From Hippopus hippopus (Eukaryota > Mollusca > Bivalvia > Cardiida > Cardiidae), in the NCBI GenBank assembly GCA_946811185.2, contig OX328100.1:20944999-21008998 (forward strand): a stretch of 64,000 bases of DNA, written 5' to 3'. Below the pieces are notes generated by a model. That model saw only the letters and a list, made by a program, of their open reading frames with translations. It was not told where the DNA came from and did not search any database. Positions 20,643-33,114 of this stretch are shown in pieces. The position numbers and the translations under genes were made by a program. Position 1 is the first letter of the stretch. The number at the start of each line of letters is the position of its first letter.

Positions 20643-21270
20643 AAACAAGAGGGTCATGGTGGCCCTGAATCACTCACTTGAGCCAATGTTCCTTTTCATA
20701 CACATCATATGAAGTATAGTCTATCATTTTCTGTGATAGGACCAGATGATCTACTTTTTGACCCGACATAATCCACTTTAAATTTCTTATTATCAAAAGA
20801 AAGATTCTGACAAAATTTCATAAAAATTGGACTACAAATGTGGCCGTTAGAGTGTAAACAAGGTTTTTCAAAGATTTGACTAATTTTCAAGTGATTGTAT
20901 TGGAGTTTAACACCGTTTGAACAGCTTAGGTCCTATATAGTGCACCTACACATGTGTTTCCTGGCTTTCTCACACCAGTACTGACACAATTTTCTTTCCA
21001 AGTCACTGACTACTTTTTCCACATGCATCAGAGGTGGGAGGCAAAAAATTGCTAAAAAGAAAGTTTGCCTCAACCAGGTATTGAACTCACTAGTCGGATA
21101 TGCTAACCACTGAGCTATCAGGCCAGGTGGGCTAATTTTCAAGAGTACTAGACAAAAAATGTTGCATCCAGAGTGTACACAAGATAAAAGTTGATGATGT
21201 ACAACATATGATGGACACAGCATGATTACAAAAGTTACCTTGAGCACTTTATACTCGGGTGAGCTAAACA
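20643..21270 (+). repeat. F2 modular element, short copy with SINE inside
   Basis: AACAAGAGGGTCATGGTGGCC start, a single ~145-base module ('cctactttttgacccgacat…agtgtaaacaaggtttttc'), and a 'ccttgagcacttta…cgggtgagctaaa' end. A SINE interrupts it. Confidence 0.7.
20892..21131 (-). repeat. tRNA-derived SINE with target duplication
   Basis: The duplication CTAATTTTCAAG is at 20880-20891 and 21132-21143. The minus strand begins with a CCTGGCCTGATAGCTCAGTGG head; the tail ends in the AATACAATCA segment. Same subtype as 33115-33385. Confidence 0.88.
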
Positions 21271-21306
21271 AGAGGGCCATGATGGCCCTGTATCGCCCCA
21301 CTGGCT
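21266..21306 (+). repeat. F1 5' end fragment
   Basis: AACAAGAGGGCCATGATGGC and CCCCACTGGC are the start of an F1 element, cut off by a family A copy. Confidence 0.55.
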
Positions 21307-21309
21307 TTT

Positions 21310-21536
21310 AAACCCTTCACCACACAAATCAGAGTGTTAATGACCCTGAAAGAGAAGGCTTTCTAAATAATTGTGGGAAAGCAAAACATGTTGTAAACCA
21401 GTATTTCCTCCTTTTCCCTCAATGTTTCCTACCCTATCAAAAACAGAAATAATCATTTAAGCAATATTCAATTTGTCTTTTGCAATGGCTTTCAATTTGG
21501 CCCAGTCAACGAAATTCGTGGTTCGTAAAGAGTAAA
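21310..21536 (-). mobile_element. Family A MITE
   Basis: AAACCCTTCACCACACAA start, GGTTCGTAAAGAGT end. The hairpin is imperfect. Confidence 0.7.
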
Positions 21537-21834
21537 GTACAAGTTTCATGCACTTAATTGGCATTGATGGAGACATACAGTGTAAAAAGTCTGTATGGTA
21601 ATAAAGTTATTTGGAAAACATAACCTCCGCCCCACCAAAAAAAGTCAAAAAAGAACACAAGCAGGTTTATTCATTGGTATGAAAGGTAAAGTTTTGAAAA
21701 AAACAAAACAAACTTAATGATAGAAACCTTACTTTAGGTTAAATGTTCCACTCATGTGAGCATAGCTATTAGCATCAAAATAAATCACTCTCCCTTAAAA
21801 CAGAACACTTTCTTTAAAAAAAAAAAAACTTGAA

Positions 21835-22288
21835 TACCCAGCACCAATCATGTACTTCTGTAGTTTGATAATCAAGAGAGGTAAATAGTAACAAACTTTA
21901 TCTCATAACAGGAGTCATCTCCCTTGATTACTAACCATATAAGCCCGTGTTAAATTTGTGATCCCTGTGATGGGGCCAATTTTGACCCCAGGGCTATAAT
22001 TTTAAGAATTTTTATAATTTTAAGGTCTATCAGATAAAGCTACATGCCAAATTGGGTAGCCCTAGGCCGTATGGTTTCAGACAAGAAGATTTTCAGTTTC
22101 ATTGCCATGGCAACCAGAGTTTTCAATGGAATCAAATTCTTTCCAAATATTCTGAAGAGGACCATAGCAAAATTTTTTCTGTGAAGTTTCGTCAAATTTG
22201 GATTGGTACTTTCAGAGAAGAAGATGCCTGAAGTAAAAGTTAAAGCATGCATGGACAAACGGACGGGCGCAAGACGGGCCATGACATA
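21835..22288 (+). repeat. F1 modular element, 3' part
   Basis: One full module ('gtgatgg-ggccaattttgacccc…tagccctaggcc') is followed by the 'gccatgg-caaccagagtttt' segment and the 'acgggccatgacataagctt' end. Confidence 0.65.
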
Positions 22289-22299
22289 AGCTTACTTAT

Positions 22300-22428
22300 A
22301 AAATGTCAATCAAATGATGGGATTTGTCTTTAAAAATCCAGAATGCACTGTGGAAAAGAAGAGAAATGCTGAAAACCATCATTTTCTCCTTTTCCCAAAA
22401 TGTTTTCTAGACTTCTTCCTCAACATAG
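22300..22428 (+). mobile_element. Family A MITE, fragment
   Basis: It begins in the left arm at 'caaatgatgggatttgtctttaaa'; the hairpin is weak. Confidence 0.55.
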
Positions 22429-22496
22429 ATAACAACAACATGTACCAACAACATGTACAAATAGTAAAAAAAATCAATCTTCAAACCCTCAGCCTG

Positions 22497-22575
22497 CTAA
22501 GCATGACTAAATGAGATTTAGCAGATAATATGGATCAAGATCAGACTGCACAAAACATGCAGTGTGATCTTGGAT
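22497..22575. repeat. Family B fragment
   Basis: 'gatcaagatcagactgcacaaaacatgcagtgtgatcttggatc' is the B palindrome centre. Confidence 0.6.
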
Positions 22576-22581
22576 CTATAC

Positions 22582-22631
22582 TTTTCGGTTACATCTCTTC
22601 CCCCCCCCCCCCCAAAAAAAAAAAAAAAAAC
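22582..22631. repeat. Poly-C then poly-A tract
   Basis: About 14 C followed by about 18 A at a junction between a B fragment and an A fragment. Confidence 0.85.
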
Positions 22632-22775
22632 CGCTTTGACATCAGTGTTGTTAAAACTCGGGACTATGTGGCAAAGGGTTATGAAATTATTGCGGGAAAA
22701 GAAATAAATTCTGACAATTAGTTCTTTCTCCTTTTTCCCCCAATGTGTTTCTACCCTTTTTGAGTCAAATTCACC
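22632..22775. mobile_element. Family A MITE, rearranged fragment
   Basis: The right end (GTTAAAACTCGGGAC…GTGGCAAAGGGTTA) precedes another degraded hairpin. Confidence 0.45.
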
Positions 22776-22972
22776 CATATGGGGCACATTTAAAACTATT
22801 TTAGTCCATTCTAGAGTTTATAATTTCATGAGTGTGTAAAGAAATATGGTACAGAGACTTACTTTTAGGTTAGCAGTAATTGATTAATCCAGCACAGAAC
22901 ATTCTTATACTTTAACTAAACCTAGCACATATTTTACGAAGAAGAAACAGGAACATTTTAAGTGATAAAAAT

Positions 22973-23114
22973 GGTAAAACATTTAGGGAATATGAACAAA
23001 TAAATTGCTTCTTAACACCACCAAAGGCTCCTTTTCTCACAATGGTAAAACATTTAGGGAATATGAGCAATGAATTGCTTCTTAAGACCACCAAAGGCTC
23101 TTTTTCTCACTGTT
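22973..23114 (+). repeat. Direct tandem duplication, unit about 71 bases
   Basis: 'gtaaaacatttagggaatatga' through 'caccaaaggctc-ttttctcac' occurs twice back to back with a few differences. Confidence 0.85.
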
Positions 23115-23183
23115 TTCAAAAGCTGCAAAACTGGCTTTGAAAATTTTAAAACTATTTACATTCTTACAAGTTACAGTATAATC

Positions 23184-23350
23184 TATACCCTTTACAAGAT
23201 AATACCCTATTTAGAAACATTTATTTTGGAGAGGAAGGCTTTTGAAAACACTGGGGGGAAAGGAGAAAGTGCTGATAACCAGCATCTATCTTTCCAACAA
23301 TTTCTTCTACCCTCTCAGATAAAAATTCACTATTGGCAAGTCTAACATTT
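23184..23350 (-). mobile_element. Family A MITE, diverged
   Basis: 'ggcttttgaaaacactgggggg' and a partial hairpin; the ends are lost. Confidence 0.55.
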
Positions 23351-23368
23351 TGAAAGTTCAGTCAACAG

Positions 23369-23598
23369 TTAATTCTTTACCAAACAATTCTAAGTTTTAA
23401 CAACCCTGAAGAAGACGGCTTTTGAAAACATTGCGAGAAAAGAAGAAAATGCTGGTAACCAGCATTTTCTTCTTTTCCCACAATGTTTTCTACTCTTCCC
23501 AAAACAAATTTCAATTCTGGAATCACATTTATTTTATCGTGTGCAAATTCTTTCAAATTGGACTGGTCTAAAATTTTGTTGTTTGGTAAAGAGTTTAA
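23369..23598 (-). mobile_element. Family A MITE
   Basis: TTAATTCTTTACCAAACAA start, TTGTTTGGTAAAGAGTTTAA end, with a full hairpin. Confidence 0.8.
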
Positions 23599-23742
23599 CA
23601 AATTCCAAGTTTCTACAACATTATTAACATCCTGAACCATGTCACCTTTAACCAAAAACTAGGAAAATATCAAACTCAAAAGCCTACAGATGAAAATGAA
23701 GGAATAGATACACAAAATTTTGAAACAGGTACTGGGTAATAA

Positions 23743-25214
23743 CAAGAGGGGCACGATGGCCCTGCATCGCTCCACTTGCTAATAAGTACAAACCATACAT
23801 ACCAAACATTAGAATTTTATGCAAAATGGTTTCAAAAAAGAACACCTAAAGCATTTTCTCTACAAAAGCACAAGTGAAAGTTGTGACCCAAGAGCAAAGC
23901 CATTCTTGACCATAGAGCTATAATTATTTGAATCCTGGTAGAGGTCCAGAAGAAAAAGCCACATGCCAAATGATACAGATCGAAGCTATAAACAAGAAAA
24001 TTTTAAGTTTCCTCAATATAAAGCCCCTGTAAAACTCCTGAGGCTGGGCTTATTTCAATCCCATAGCTAAATCTTGAACAAATTCACAATTGATAGAACT
24101 TTTGTAGACCTAGGATTTAGTAGCAAGACGGTCCTTTGAATTTTCACTCTATAAGCGCATGTTAAATTTATGACCCATGGGACTGGGGCCAATTTTGACG
24201 CCAGGGCTTCAATTTGAACAATTTTGGAAGATGCCTGCTAAACGATAACACTCACAAAACATTACAGCTGTATCTAAAGATCAGGAAGATGAAGATCTTT
24301 CAAGTTCTCACTTTATAAGCCTATTTAAAACTTGCGACTCATGGGGCAGGGCCAATTCAGACCCCAGGGCTGTAATTTGAACAATCTTGGTAGAGGTCCA
24401 TTAGATTACGATACATACAAAATTTGGTAGCCCTAGGTCTAATGGTTAGGAATGAAAAGATTTTTAAAATTTCCACCGTTTAAGCCCATGTAAAACTTGA
24501 CAGGGTAGGGCTAAATTTGGCTCTAGAGCTCTAAGTTGGACTACCTTGGTAGTGGACCAATTGATAAAGCTACATGCAAGATTTGGTAGTCCTAGGTTTT
24601 ATGGTTAGGAGTGAAAAGATTTTCAAAGTTTTCATTCCATAAGCCAATGTAAATCTTGTAACCTCCAGGGCGATGCCAATTTTGATCCCAGGGCTATGAT
24701 ATAAAGAACCTTAGTAGAGACCCATTAGATAAAGCTACATGCAAAATTTGGTGGCCTTATAGTTGAAAACCAGAAGATTTTTTTAAAGTTTTCACTACAA
24801 AAGCCCATGTATACAGTGTAACCCCTCGAGTATGGCCAAATTTGACCCTGGGGCTATAATTTGAAGATACTTTGTAGAGGTCCATTAGATGAAGCTACAT
24901 GCCAATTTTTTTAGCCCTAGGCCTTAAAGTTTAGGACAAGAAGATTTTTGAAGATTTCTAATATTTTTCAGTTTTGAGGCCATGGCAACCAGAGTTTTTA
25001 AAGGAATCAAATTCTTTCAAGGAATCAGATTCTTTCAATAAATTCTAAAGTGGACCATAGCAGGATCATTTCTGTGAAGTTTGGTCAAAATTGGATTTGT
25101 AGTTTCTGAGAAGAAGATGTTTTGAATAAAAAGTTAAAGCATGGATGGACAGAGGCACCGACGCATGACGGACACAAGGCCATTACATAAGCTTGGTGGC
25201 TTTCTGCCAGTGGA
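23743..25214 (+). repeat. F1 modular element, long copy
   Basis: Start AACAAGAGGGGCACGATGGCC with CGCTCCACTTGC; about seven modules of ~120-130 bases, each with 'agggccaattttgaccccagggct', 'gatccattagataaagctacatgc'-like and 'gtagccctaggt' lines. It ends with ACATAAGCTTGGTGGC and GCCAGTGGAG, inverse of the start. No coding potential. Confidence 0.75.
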
Positions 25215-25379
25215 GTTACAAATTAACTCTTTCAACACAACACCAAAAGCAGAATCACATATTTCTGGCAGCAACAATTATTGTAAATCCATTGCAAACT
25301 TCCACCACAATTCAAAACAATGGTGCCATATATCAATGGAAAAGCATCAATAACACACAATACACAAGTGTGTAATGTA

Positions 25380-26831
25380 AAAACAAGAGGGCAACTGGCT
25401 CTAAAGCCCTCACCTGAGTAAGGTTATCTAGGCTTGATAAAGCCGAAGACATCCTGGTTGTGATGATGTAAAATACATGAGTGCAAGTGACCCACTCTTT
25501 GACCAAGATGACCTATTTCTGAACTTGTCCCAGATATCATCAAGACATACATTCTGACCAAATTTCACGAGTATCAGACTGAAAATGAGGCCTCTAGACT
25601 GCACAAAATGTTTTTCTAAGATTTGGCCCAGTGACCTACTTTTTGACTCAACATGACCCAATTTTGAATTTGTCCGAGATTATCAAGAGAAACATTTTGA
25701 CCAAGTTTTGTGATGATCAGACTGGAACCTCGGTCTTTACAGTGCACACAAGGTGTTTTTTTAAAGATTTGTCCCAGTGACCTACTTTTTGACCTGATGT
25801 GATCCAATTTCAAATTTCTGTTTCAATTTCTGACCAAGTTTCATGGGAATCAGACTAAAAGTGCGACCTCTATAGTGCCCACAAGGCTTTTCTAAGATTT
25901 GTCTTGATCATCTACATTTTGACCAAATGTGACCAAATTTCACACTTCCAAGACATCATCATGCCAAATATTCTGACCAAGTTTCATGAGAATCCAACTG
26001 AATACTTAGAGTGCACACAAGGTTTTTTGAAGACTTTACTCACTGACCTACTTTTTGACACAACATCACCAAATTTCAAACTTGAAGATGTTATCAAGAT
26101 AAACGTACAGACCAATATTTATGTGTATCGGACTAAAAATGTGGCCTCTAGAGTGTATGCAAGACTTTTCTGTGATTTGTCCAAGTGACCTACTTTTTGA
26201 CTCCATGTGATCCAATTTCATATTTGTCCAAGGTATCAGCAAGACAAACACCAAGTTTCATGAGTATCAGACTGAAAATATGGCTGCTAGAATGCACACA
26301 AGATTTTCAAAGATTTTGTACAGTGACCTACTTTTTAACCCATAGTGGCCCAATTTAATACTTGTCCAAAATATCATCCAGACAAAGATTCTGACCAAGT
26401 TTGATAGATACCAGGCTGAAAATGTGGCCTCTAGAGTGCACACAAGGTTTTTCTAGAATTTGCCCCAGTGAACTACTTTTTTAACTGATCTGACCTACTT
26501 TTTTAACCGATCTAACCCAAATTCAATATTGTCCAAGATATCATCATGACAATCATTAATTTCATGAATATATTGCTGAAAGTATGGCTTCTGGGGTGCA
26601 CACAAGGTTTTTCTAAGATGTGGCCCAATGATGTAGCTTTTGGTCTGATGTGACCCAATTTTAAATTTTCCTAGAATTTCATCAAGACAAAGATTCTGAC
26701 CAAGATTCTTGAGTATTGGACCAAAAATGTGACCTTCAGAGTGCACACGAGGTAACTGTTGATGACCACACAACAGACAAAGCACAATCACAAAAGCTCA
26801 CCTTAGCACTTTCTGCTTAGATGAGGTAAAA
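25380..26831 (+). repeat. F2 modular element, long copy
   Basis: Start AACAAGAGGGCAACTGGC…CTCACCTGAG; about nine to ten modules of ~140-150 bases with the lines 'gtgacctactttttgacc', 'tcatcaagacaaacattctgacc', 'gtggcctctagagtgcacacaagg'. Ends 'aagctcaccttagcactttctgcttagatgagg', inverse in part of the start. Confidence 0.8.
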
Positions 26832-26939
26832 ATTGGAACAGAAGTAACATTCTTTTATCACTTTCAGAACAACTCCATCTTCAATATTGAGCCTTACACT
26901 GCTAAAAAAGATATATAAATTTCCAACCAATACAATAGT

Positions 26940-28162
26940 AACAAGAGGGCCATGATGGACCTGAAGTGGCTCACCTGAGTCTTGACCAAACATGACCCAT
27001 TTTACAAATATTCTACAAAGCTTTCATGATTGGAATAAAAGTTTTGCCTCTAGCTTGTATACAAGATTTTTCTAGAAATTTTCTCAGTGACCTACTTTCT
27101 AGCCAAACATAGATCATTTTCCCATATTAGACCTAGATATTATCAAAACAAAGGTTCTGACGACCTTTCATGAGTATTGGACTGAAAAAGTGGCCTCTAG
27201 AGCGTACACACGGTTTTTCTAAGATTTGACCCTGTGACCTAGTTTTTTACCTGACATGAATCAGTTTCAAACTCTTCCAAGATTACATCAAGACAAACAT
27301 TCTTACAAGCTTTCCGGAGTATTGGACTGAAAATGTGGCCTCTAGAGCATACACAACGTTTTTCTAATATTTGACCTAATGACCCAATTTTTCATCCGAC
27401 CTGACCTTTTTTTAAAAGTCCTCTAAGATATCATCAAGACAAACATTCTGACCAAATTTCATAAGTATTGGACTGAAAATGTGGCCTCTACAGTGTACAC
27501 AAGGGTTTTCTAAGATTTGACCAAAGGATCTAGTTTTTGACCCCACTTGACCCAGTTTCACATTCTATCGAGATAACATCAAGACAAACATTCTGACAAA
27601 CTTTTATGAGTATTTGACCAAATTAAGGCCTCTACAGCATACACAAGGTTTTTCTAAGATTTGACCCAGTGACCTAGTTTGTGAAACGACATGACCCATT
27701 TTCAAACTTGTCTGAAAAATCATCAAAACAAACATTCTGACCAACTTTCATAAGTATTGGACTGAAAATGTGGCCTCTAGAGCATACACAAGGTTATTCA
27801 AAGATTTGACCCAGTGAACTAGTTTTTGACCCAACATGACCCAGTTTCAAACTCGTCCAAGACAATATCAAGACAAATACCCTGACAAACTTTCAAGAGT
27901 TCTGGACTGAAAATGTAGCCTCTAGAGCGTACACAAGGTTTTTCTAAGATTTGACCTAGTGACCTAGTTTTTGACCTGACATGACCCATTTTCAAAGTCG
28001 TTCAAGATATTATCAAGACAAACATTCTGACCAAGTTTCATGGGTATTGGACTGAAAATGTGGCCTCTAGAGTGTACACAAGGTAAAAGTTGACGACGGA
28101 CTACGGACACAGCATGATCAGAAAAGCTCACCTTGAGCACTTCGTGCTTAGGTGAACTAAAA
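26940..28162 (+). repeat. F2 modular element, second long copy
   Basis: Same architecture with eight modules of ~145 bases. It ends 'gctcaccttgagcacttcgtgc' then TTAGGTGAACTAAAA. It is about 110 bases from the previous element, same orientation. Confidence 0.82.
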
Positions 28163-28194
28163 GGCAAAGTATTGCTATTTTACCTGTTTATGAG

Positions 28195-28300
28195 AAATCA
28201 ACTGTATTGGACAGTGTGCATCAAGATCAGACTGCCTGTTCTATGCAGTCTGAATTCTGGTTTACACTGCTCACAAAAGTGCACTGGGTGGCACTTAGCA
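28195..28300. repeat. Family B fragment
   Basis: 'gacagtgtgcatcaagatcagactgc' and 'gcagtctgaattctgg' arms are present. Confidence 0.6.
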
Positions 28301-28525
28301 GCCAAAGGTTGAAATACTGTATACACAGATATGTATGCGTGTCGAAAAATTTGCGAATTACCAATTATGGACATTCTGTGTACAGAAATGTTTGCAAATT
28401 CTGAACTCCTGGATAGGCCCTTGTCAATTGATATGTCATCTGCAAATGCTTAATAATGCCAGTCCAATAGAGTTATCTCCCTTTGTGCACTCTTGCACGT
28501 ATATGGTAGGCCTAAACTCTATTGT

Positions 28526-28756
28526 TTAACTCTTTACCTCTTTACGACAAAATTTTAGACTTGTCCAAATTCAAAGCATTTGCAGATGACAAATCAAAGG
28601 TGGCTAAAATGGTGAAACTTGCCTATGATTGAGCAGAAAGCAATGCGGGAAAAGGAGAAAATGCTAGTTACCAGCATTTTCTCCTTTTCCCACAACGTTT
28701 TCAGAAGCTTTCTTTCTCAGTGTCATTAAAACTCGGGATTGTGTGGTAAAGGGTTA
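28526..28756 (+). mobile_element. Family A MITE
   Basis: TTAACTCTTTACC start, GTGTGGTAAAGGGTTAA end; TTAA on both sides; near-perfect hairpin. Confidence 0.85.
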
Positions 28757-28962
28757 AGACAATTCTTGAAGATCTTATAAATTTCCCCATGGGTCAAAAC
28801 AGCCTTGAAATTAGTTCTTTTTTTTTTCAGGCACTAACAGGTTAGATCTTCAGTTCATAGTCCAATACTCCTAGCTAGAAAGACTTGGCGTGATACCCAT
28901 CTCTACATCACACTGTCTTCCTGAAAATAGAGACCAAAATTCACATTTATCTAAACTCTTAT

Positions 28963-29192
28963 TTAACCCTTTCCCACACATCAAATTTTAGACTCTACAA
29001 AATTTAAAGTTTCTGCAGATGAAAACTTCAACCAGATACAAATTAAATGATGTTCTCTGATGAGATAGAAAACATTGTGGATAAAGGAGAAAATGCTGGT
29101 CACCAGCATATTCTCCTTTTTTCCACAATGTTTTTGTAACACTTTCTTTCTCAGGGTCGTTTAAACTCAGGATAGTTTGGAAAAAGGTTTAA
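28963..29192 (+). mobile_element. Family A MITE
   Basis: TTAACCCTTTCCCACACA start and AGTTTGGAAAAAGGTTTAA end; full hairpin. Confidence 0.8.
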
Positions 29193-29214
29193 AACCCTTC
29201 AAGTGGCTCTCACA

Positions 29215-29320
29215 ACTATAGTTGCCTTTGCAGCCAGTGATAATTAAAGATCAGACTGCATGTTTACTGCAGACTGACCTGGTATCTACGCTAAGCACTA
29301 TGTAGAGACATTCTGTCCAT
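29215..29320. repeat. Family B fragment
   Basis: 'aagatcagactgcatgtttactgcagactgacctggtatctac' is a decayed B centre. Confidence 0.5.
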
Positions 29321-29928
29321 AGGCAGTTTTGAAATGGCAACTAGTTGGCATGTTTTTCCTGAAAATTTCACTTTTGTTTATTTTGCTCTTTCAGTGTAAA
29401 TGCATTTCTAATATTTACAATGTAAACACACCTATATGCACATAAAAATCTGTGAGAAGCAAAAGATTAAGGTGTAATTGATAGTTTTATTATTCATGAT
29501 AATAGATCAATGTGTGAAATGTCAAATCCAATACAATAATATTTCAGTAGATTACAAACAAAACCTGCATCATACCAAAAATGCAGCTGAAAAATATGGT
29601 CATAATTCACTTTTAAACAATCTGTGGATTTTATAATAGTTTGAAGACCAGCTTCCTGACCTATGACCTTTATTAATTTTTGTCATTATTAACCTTTGTC
29701 AAAAATATCTATCCCAATCAAAGCATGTTAAAAAATGACAAACAGACACCATTTTCCTTATGATTAACAAGACATTCATACCTACAGACAGCAAGGCTAC
29801 TGTATGCCACCTGCATTTAACGTGGCAGGAGCATCAAAAAAAACTTCGATTAATTAGTAAAAAAGTTTGTACATGTACCTCTGTCCAGTGTTCATTTCCA
29901 AACAACAGATTTGGATTTTACACCACTT
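29321..29928. other. Likely 3' UTR/downstream of the candidate minus-strand gene
   Basis: AT-rich, no recognised repeat. It contains AATAAA-like hexamers on the minus strand. Nothing coding seen. Confidence 0.3.
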
Positions 29929-30046
29929 TCAGCAGTACACCATTTTCATTATGGCAACAGTTAACTTGTTCATCTGTTTCTGGGATTCATCAGCCTTTGA
30001 CAAGGGCTCGGCAGTGTCATCTCCCTGGATACGCCCATGAATATCA
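29929..30046 (-). CDS. Candidate terminal coding exon, unknown gene
   Basis: On the minus strand, TTCCTCACTTGCTGCAG is a strong acceptor. The following 118 bases are open, encoding D-I-H-G-R-I-Q-G-D-D-T-A-E-P-L-S-K-A then D-E-S-Q-K-Q-M-N-K-L-T-V and ending M-V-Y-C-stop. A second possible acceptor (CATCTTTCCAG) about 46 bases earlier keeps the same frame open and would add a hydrophobic stretch. AATAAA-like signals occur downstream on the minus strand near 29675 and 29490. It may be the 3' end of the gene that contains the exon at 34998-35148; that link is an inference. Confidence 0.35.
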
Positions 30047-30189
30047 CTGCAGCAAGTGAGGAACAAAGCCAGAACCTCTAAACAACAAATCTGGAAAGAT
30101 GCTCACCATGTCACCTGTAAGTAAATAAGACATACAACAGTAGATAGAGTATCATTGTTGTTAAATTTGTTTTTATTAAAAGAATTAGT

Positions 30190-30330
30190 GAAAAACAAAT
30201 GCTGCTCAAATATTGGATCGTTTCTGAAAGAGTAACAAAATAATGTAGGTTACGATTATCTTTTCTACTTTTTCTACAATATGTTATTAAACACCCTCTT
30301 TCTAAGGGTCTCAAAACAGAGAGCCATTTC
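30190..30330 (+). mobile_element. Family A MITE, old copy
   Basis: 'caaatgctgctcaaatattggat-gtttctgaaagagta' and 'tttctaagggtctcaaaac' match the A arms, with the hairpin largely gone. Confidence 0.4.
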
Positions 30331-30507
30331 ATAAATGGTAATAATTTTTTACCAGATGAGCACAAAGCACAACTTTTGAATGTTATTATGGTAGCATGAG
30401 TTAGCAAAACATTCCTCAGAAATTAGCGGCCTTAATCCCCCTACTAAATAAATGCATATGACAAAACTTATTTGGTGTACCCTTCAAAAAATAGGTCCAT
30501 ACTTTTC

Positions 30508-30605
30508 CCACAGCTTTTGAAAACATTACAGAAAAAAAGAAATAGGCTTTCATTTTCTCTTTTCCCACAATGTTTTAAACTCTTTCAGAGACAAATATAT
30601 TCCAT
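30508..30605 (-). mobile_element. Family A MITE, fragment
   Basis: 'cagcttttgaaaacattaca' and 'ttttctcttttcccacaatgtttt' remain. Confidence 0.5.
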
Positions 30606-33100
30606 TATTTGAGTCAGACTATTTTGTCTAAAACTACTTACAATATGGATAAGTTTATGATTTATGTTCTCTTGAAGAGCAACAAGTTCTGATCATCTAT
30701 GGGACTATGTTTCATTATTTGGGTATGTTTTTCAAAAGTGAGTATCACCTTCTATACACAAATTAGGGACATGTGGAAATGCCTCCAAGAATTTGCAGCA
30801 GCTCAGTTAAGATAACTATATAATCTTGGACAGAAATAAGTGTCTGTTATATACATGTAAGCTACAGGGAGAACCAGTATTTCTGAATTATCGGAAATTA
30901 ACTAACAATTTCAGTTTGCTCATATCGAGTTACTAATATCTTAGATTTTCATTGTTTGTCGTGCTCTGAAAATTAGGTGTTATAATTTACTGGGAAACTA
31001 GACATATCTACTTTTTTGTAGATTTATATGCATGTACTTACAGATAATTCCTATTTCAGTAACTGTAGCGTTGGTTTGTTGTAACTTTCACATTTTGAAA
31101 AAAAAATCTGAAATGTTTGTAACAACCTGACGTCTGTGTTTGGAGGTTTCAACTCCTTCGGTAATGTAGTCTTTGCAGTTTATAGATAGATAAGGTTTGT
31201 AAAAGAAAGAGTTCATTTACATGTATAAAAATGACATATGAATTACACACAAGTACGTTTATCTGTATGTATTCACTCAAAGTCAGTTAATTTAGCATTT
31301 TCGTTTTTTCTCTGTCACAGTTGTTTGTCTTTGTCTTCCTTCTAAAACACGATGCTTTTAATCATTACCAAACAGCCTTATGTCATGGCGAACTAGGTTC
31401 GACCAATACAGGGCTTTTTTTTTATGGTATGGGGAAGACACTGGACACTGGTCAAAAGCGGAAAAAATGTGCAACAAAAGCTTTATTTGGGGAAAATTTA
31501 CTGTCTTGCTATATATGTTGGTGTACATCATTATACATGTATGTGTTATACATTACACATTATGTACTATCAATAGAACACTGGAATTAATCTTTGCAAT
31601 AACACTTAAACATATGAAACTGAATTAAACTGTTTTGTGAATACTGAACTCTCAACAGGGTTCTCACTAGGTCCAGAATCCCATAAGTCATTTGCTCTTG
31701 GGCCCAAATTTTCAAGAGTCAAAATGGAATTTCCAAGAATCAAAGAGAAATGTCCAAGGGTCAAAATTACTTGATTATCATGGAGAAACACGGGTGAAAT
31801 AAAGACAATTTTTCATTCATGCTCTTTGTTTATGGAAACAAAATCAGACAAGAAAATACCTCATCTTATGTACAAACTTGTTGGAATGAAGTGGATAGAA
31901 GAATTTCAACTTGCAGCCCTAGAATGGCATGAACTTGCTCTTCTTTGAATTATTACCTAACAACAATGAACAGTACTGCTTTATTGTTCATAAATACCCA
32001 GTCTTGCTCTAGACCTATATGTTGTCTACCTGTTCAAAACCATCCTCTCCCCTCCCCCCCCGTTTTTGAAAAATCACCCTCTATTTTTTTGATGATTGAG
32101 GAAAATCTCCATTTTAAGTTACTATGATAGACACTGCTTAAGCATACGATGCATGATCTACTTGATTTTCTTGTAACACTTAAAAGTCACTGCCGTCAAC
32201 TGAGTGGGTGCAATATTCATAATGCCTCGCGAACGAGCCAAGAAGAGAGCAAGCTCAGGGATGAATAAGCTCGGAACCGAATCATCCAAAAACGTCGGAT
32301 TATGGAATCGCTTGTATCTATTTCAAATTTCCTTTGTAGTTTGTTATCTTTAATTCACTATGGATTCAACGAAGGTTTGACAAACCTGTAAGACTGTCTC
32401 TATTTGATCGTATAGACCTTTCCAACCTCAAAATTCAAAACATCTCTGTAAAATCATGCACGTGCAGTTAAACACGTTTCCCCTAGCCTTGTTACCGTTT
32501 CAGCTGGTTCCTGCATTTGAAACAGACTTTTTCGTCCGAGGACTTGTTCGCACTTACTTATTCGTCCCAACATTCTTTACTGTATTAAACAAATTACATT
32601 TTTATCGGTCTCCTACTAGTTCGCCAATCGTCATAAATATTTATCTTTGATAAGTTTTTAGATCCTTCTTTGTTTAATTCTTGTATTTATGAATCAAATA
32701 AGATGATTTTATTGGATTTTTAAAGATTTCAACGTGCTGAGGTCTTCCTTGTCATGCAAAAACTTTGACCTTTTCTTATATCCTTGACACATGTTAGGGT
32801 ATTTAGATAAATATTTGGTTAGTTGTTCACCATCAAAAAGGGAATTTATATCAATAGAGAAAGTAAACCTCTAAACAAGCGGCGCTCTGTGAAAATGTGA
32901 TTTAGAGTCAGTAAACAAGCAATCATAAGATCGCTAGTCAATTGCATGCATTAGTGACCAAGATCCACACGCAAAACATACCAAAAAATCTGTTACCAAA
33001 TACTGCTCCACAGAAAATAATACTGTTTTAGAAATCGCAATTCTATCAAAATTGACGATGTTGACATGAACTACAAAATCTCTACCATTCCACTTTGAAC
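30606..33100. other. Sparse region, possible intron
   Basis: I see no secure gene. A C-like fragment sits at 32878-32912. At 32215-32345 a short ATG frame on the plus strand (M-P-R-E-R-A-K-K-R-A) and an overlapping minus-strand frame are both open, and neither has good splice support. A minus-strand 61-codon frame at 31606-31791 is unsupported. If the two candidate minus-strand exons belong together this is intron. Confidence 0.3.
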
Positions 33101-33114
33101 GATGTCTTACTTAC

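Noticed and set aside
25380..28162. CRISPR-like or gene-family array
   Set aside because: Units are long, diverged and directly tandem without spacers, and have no coding frame; a modular repeat fits.
32215..32345. Short first exon with M-P-R-E-R-A-K-K start
   Set aside because: The opposite strand is equally open, there is no clear donor, and the sequence resembles hairpin-element flanks.
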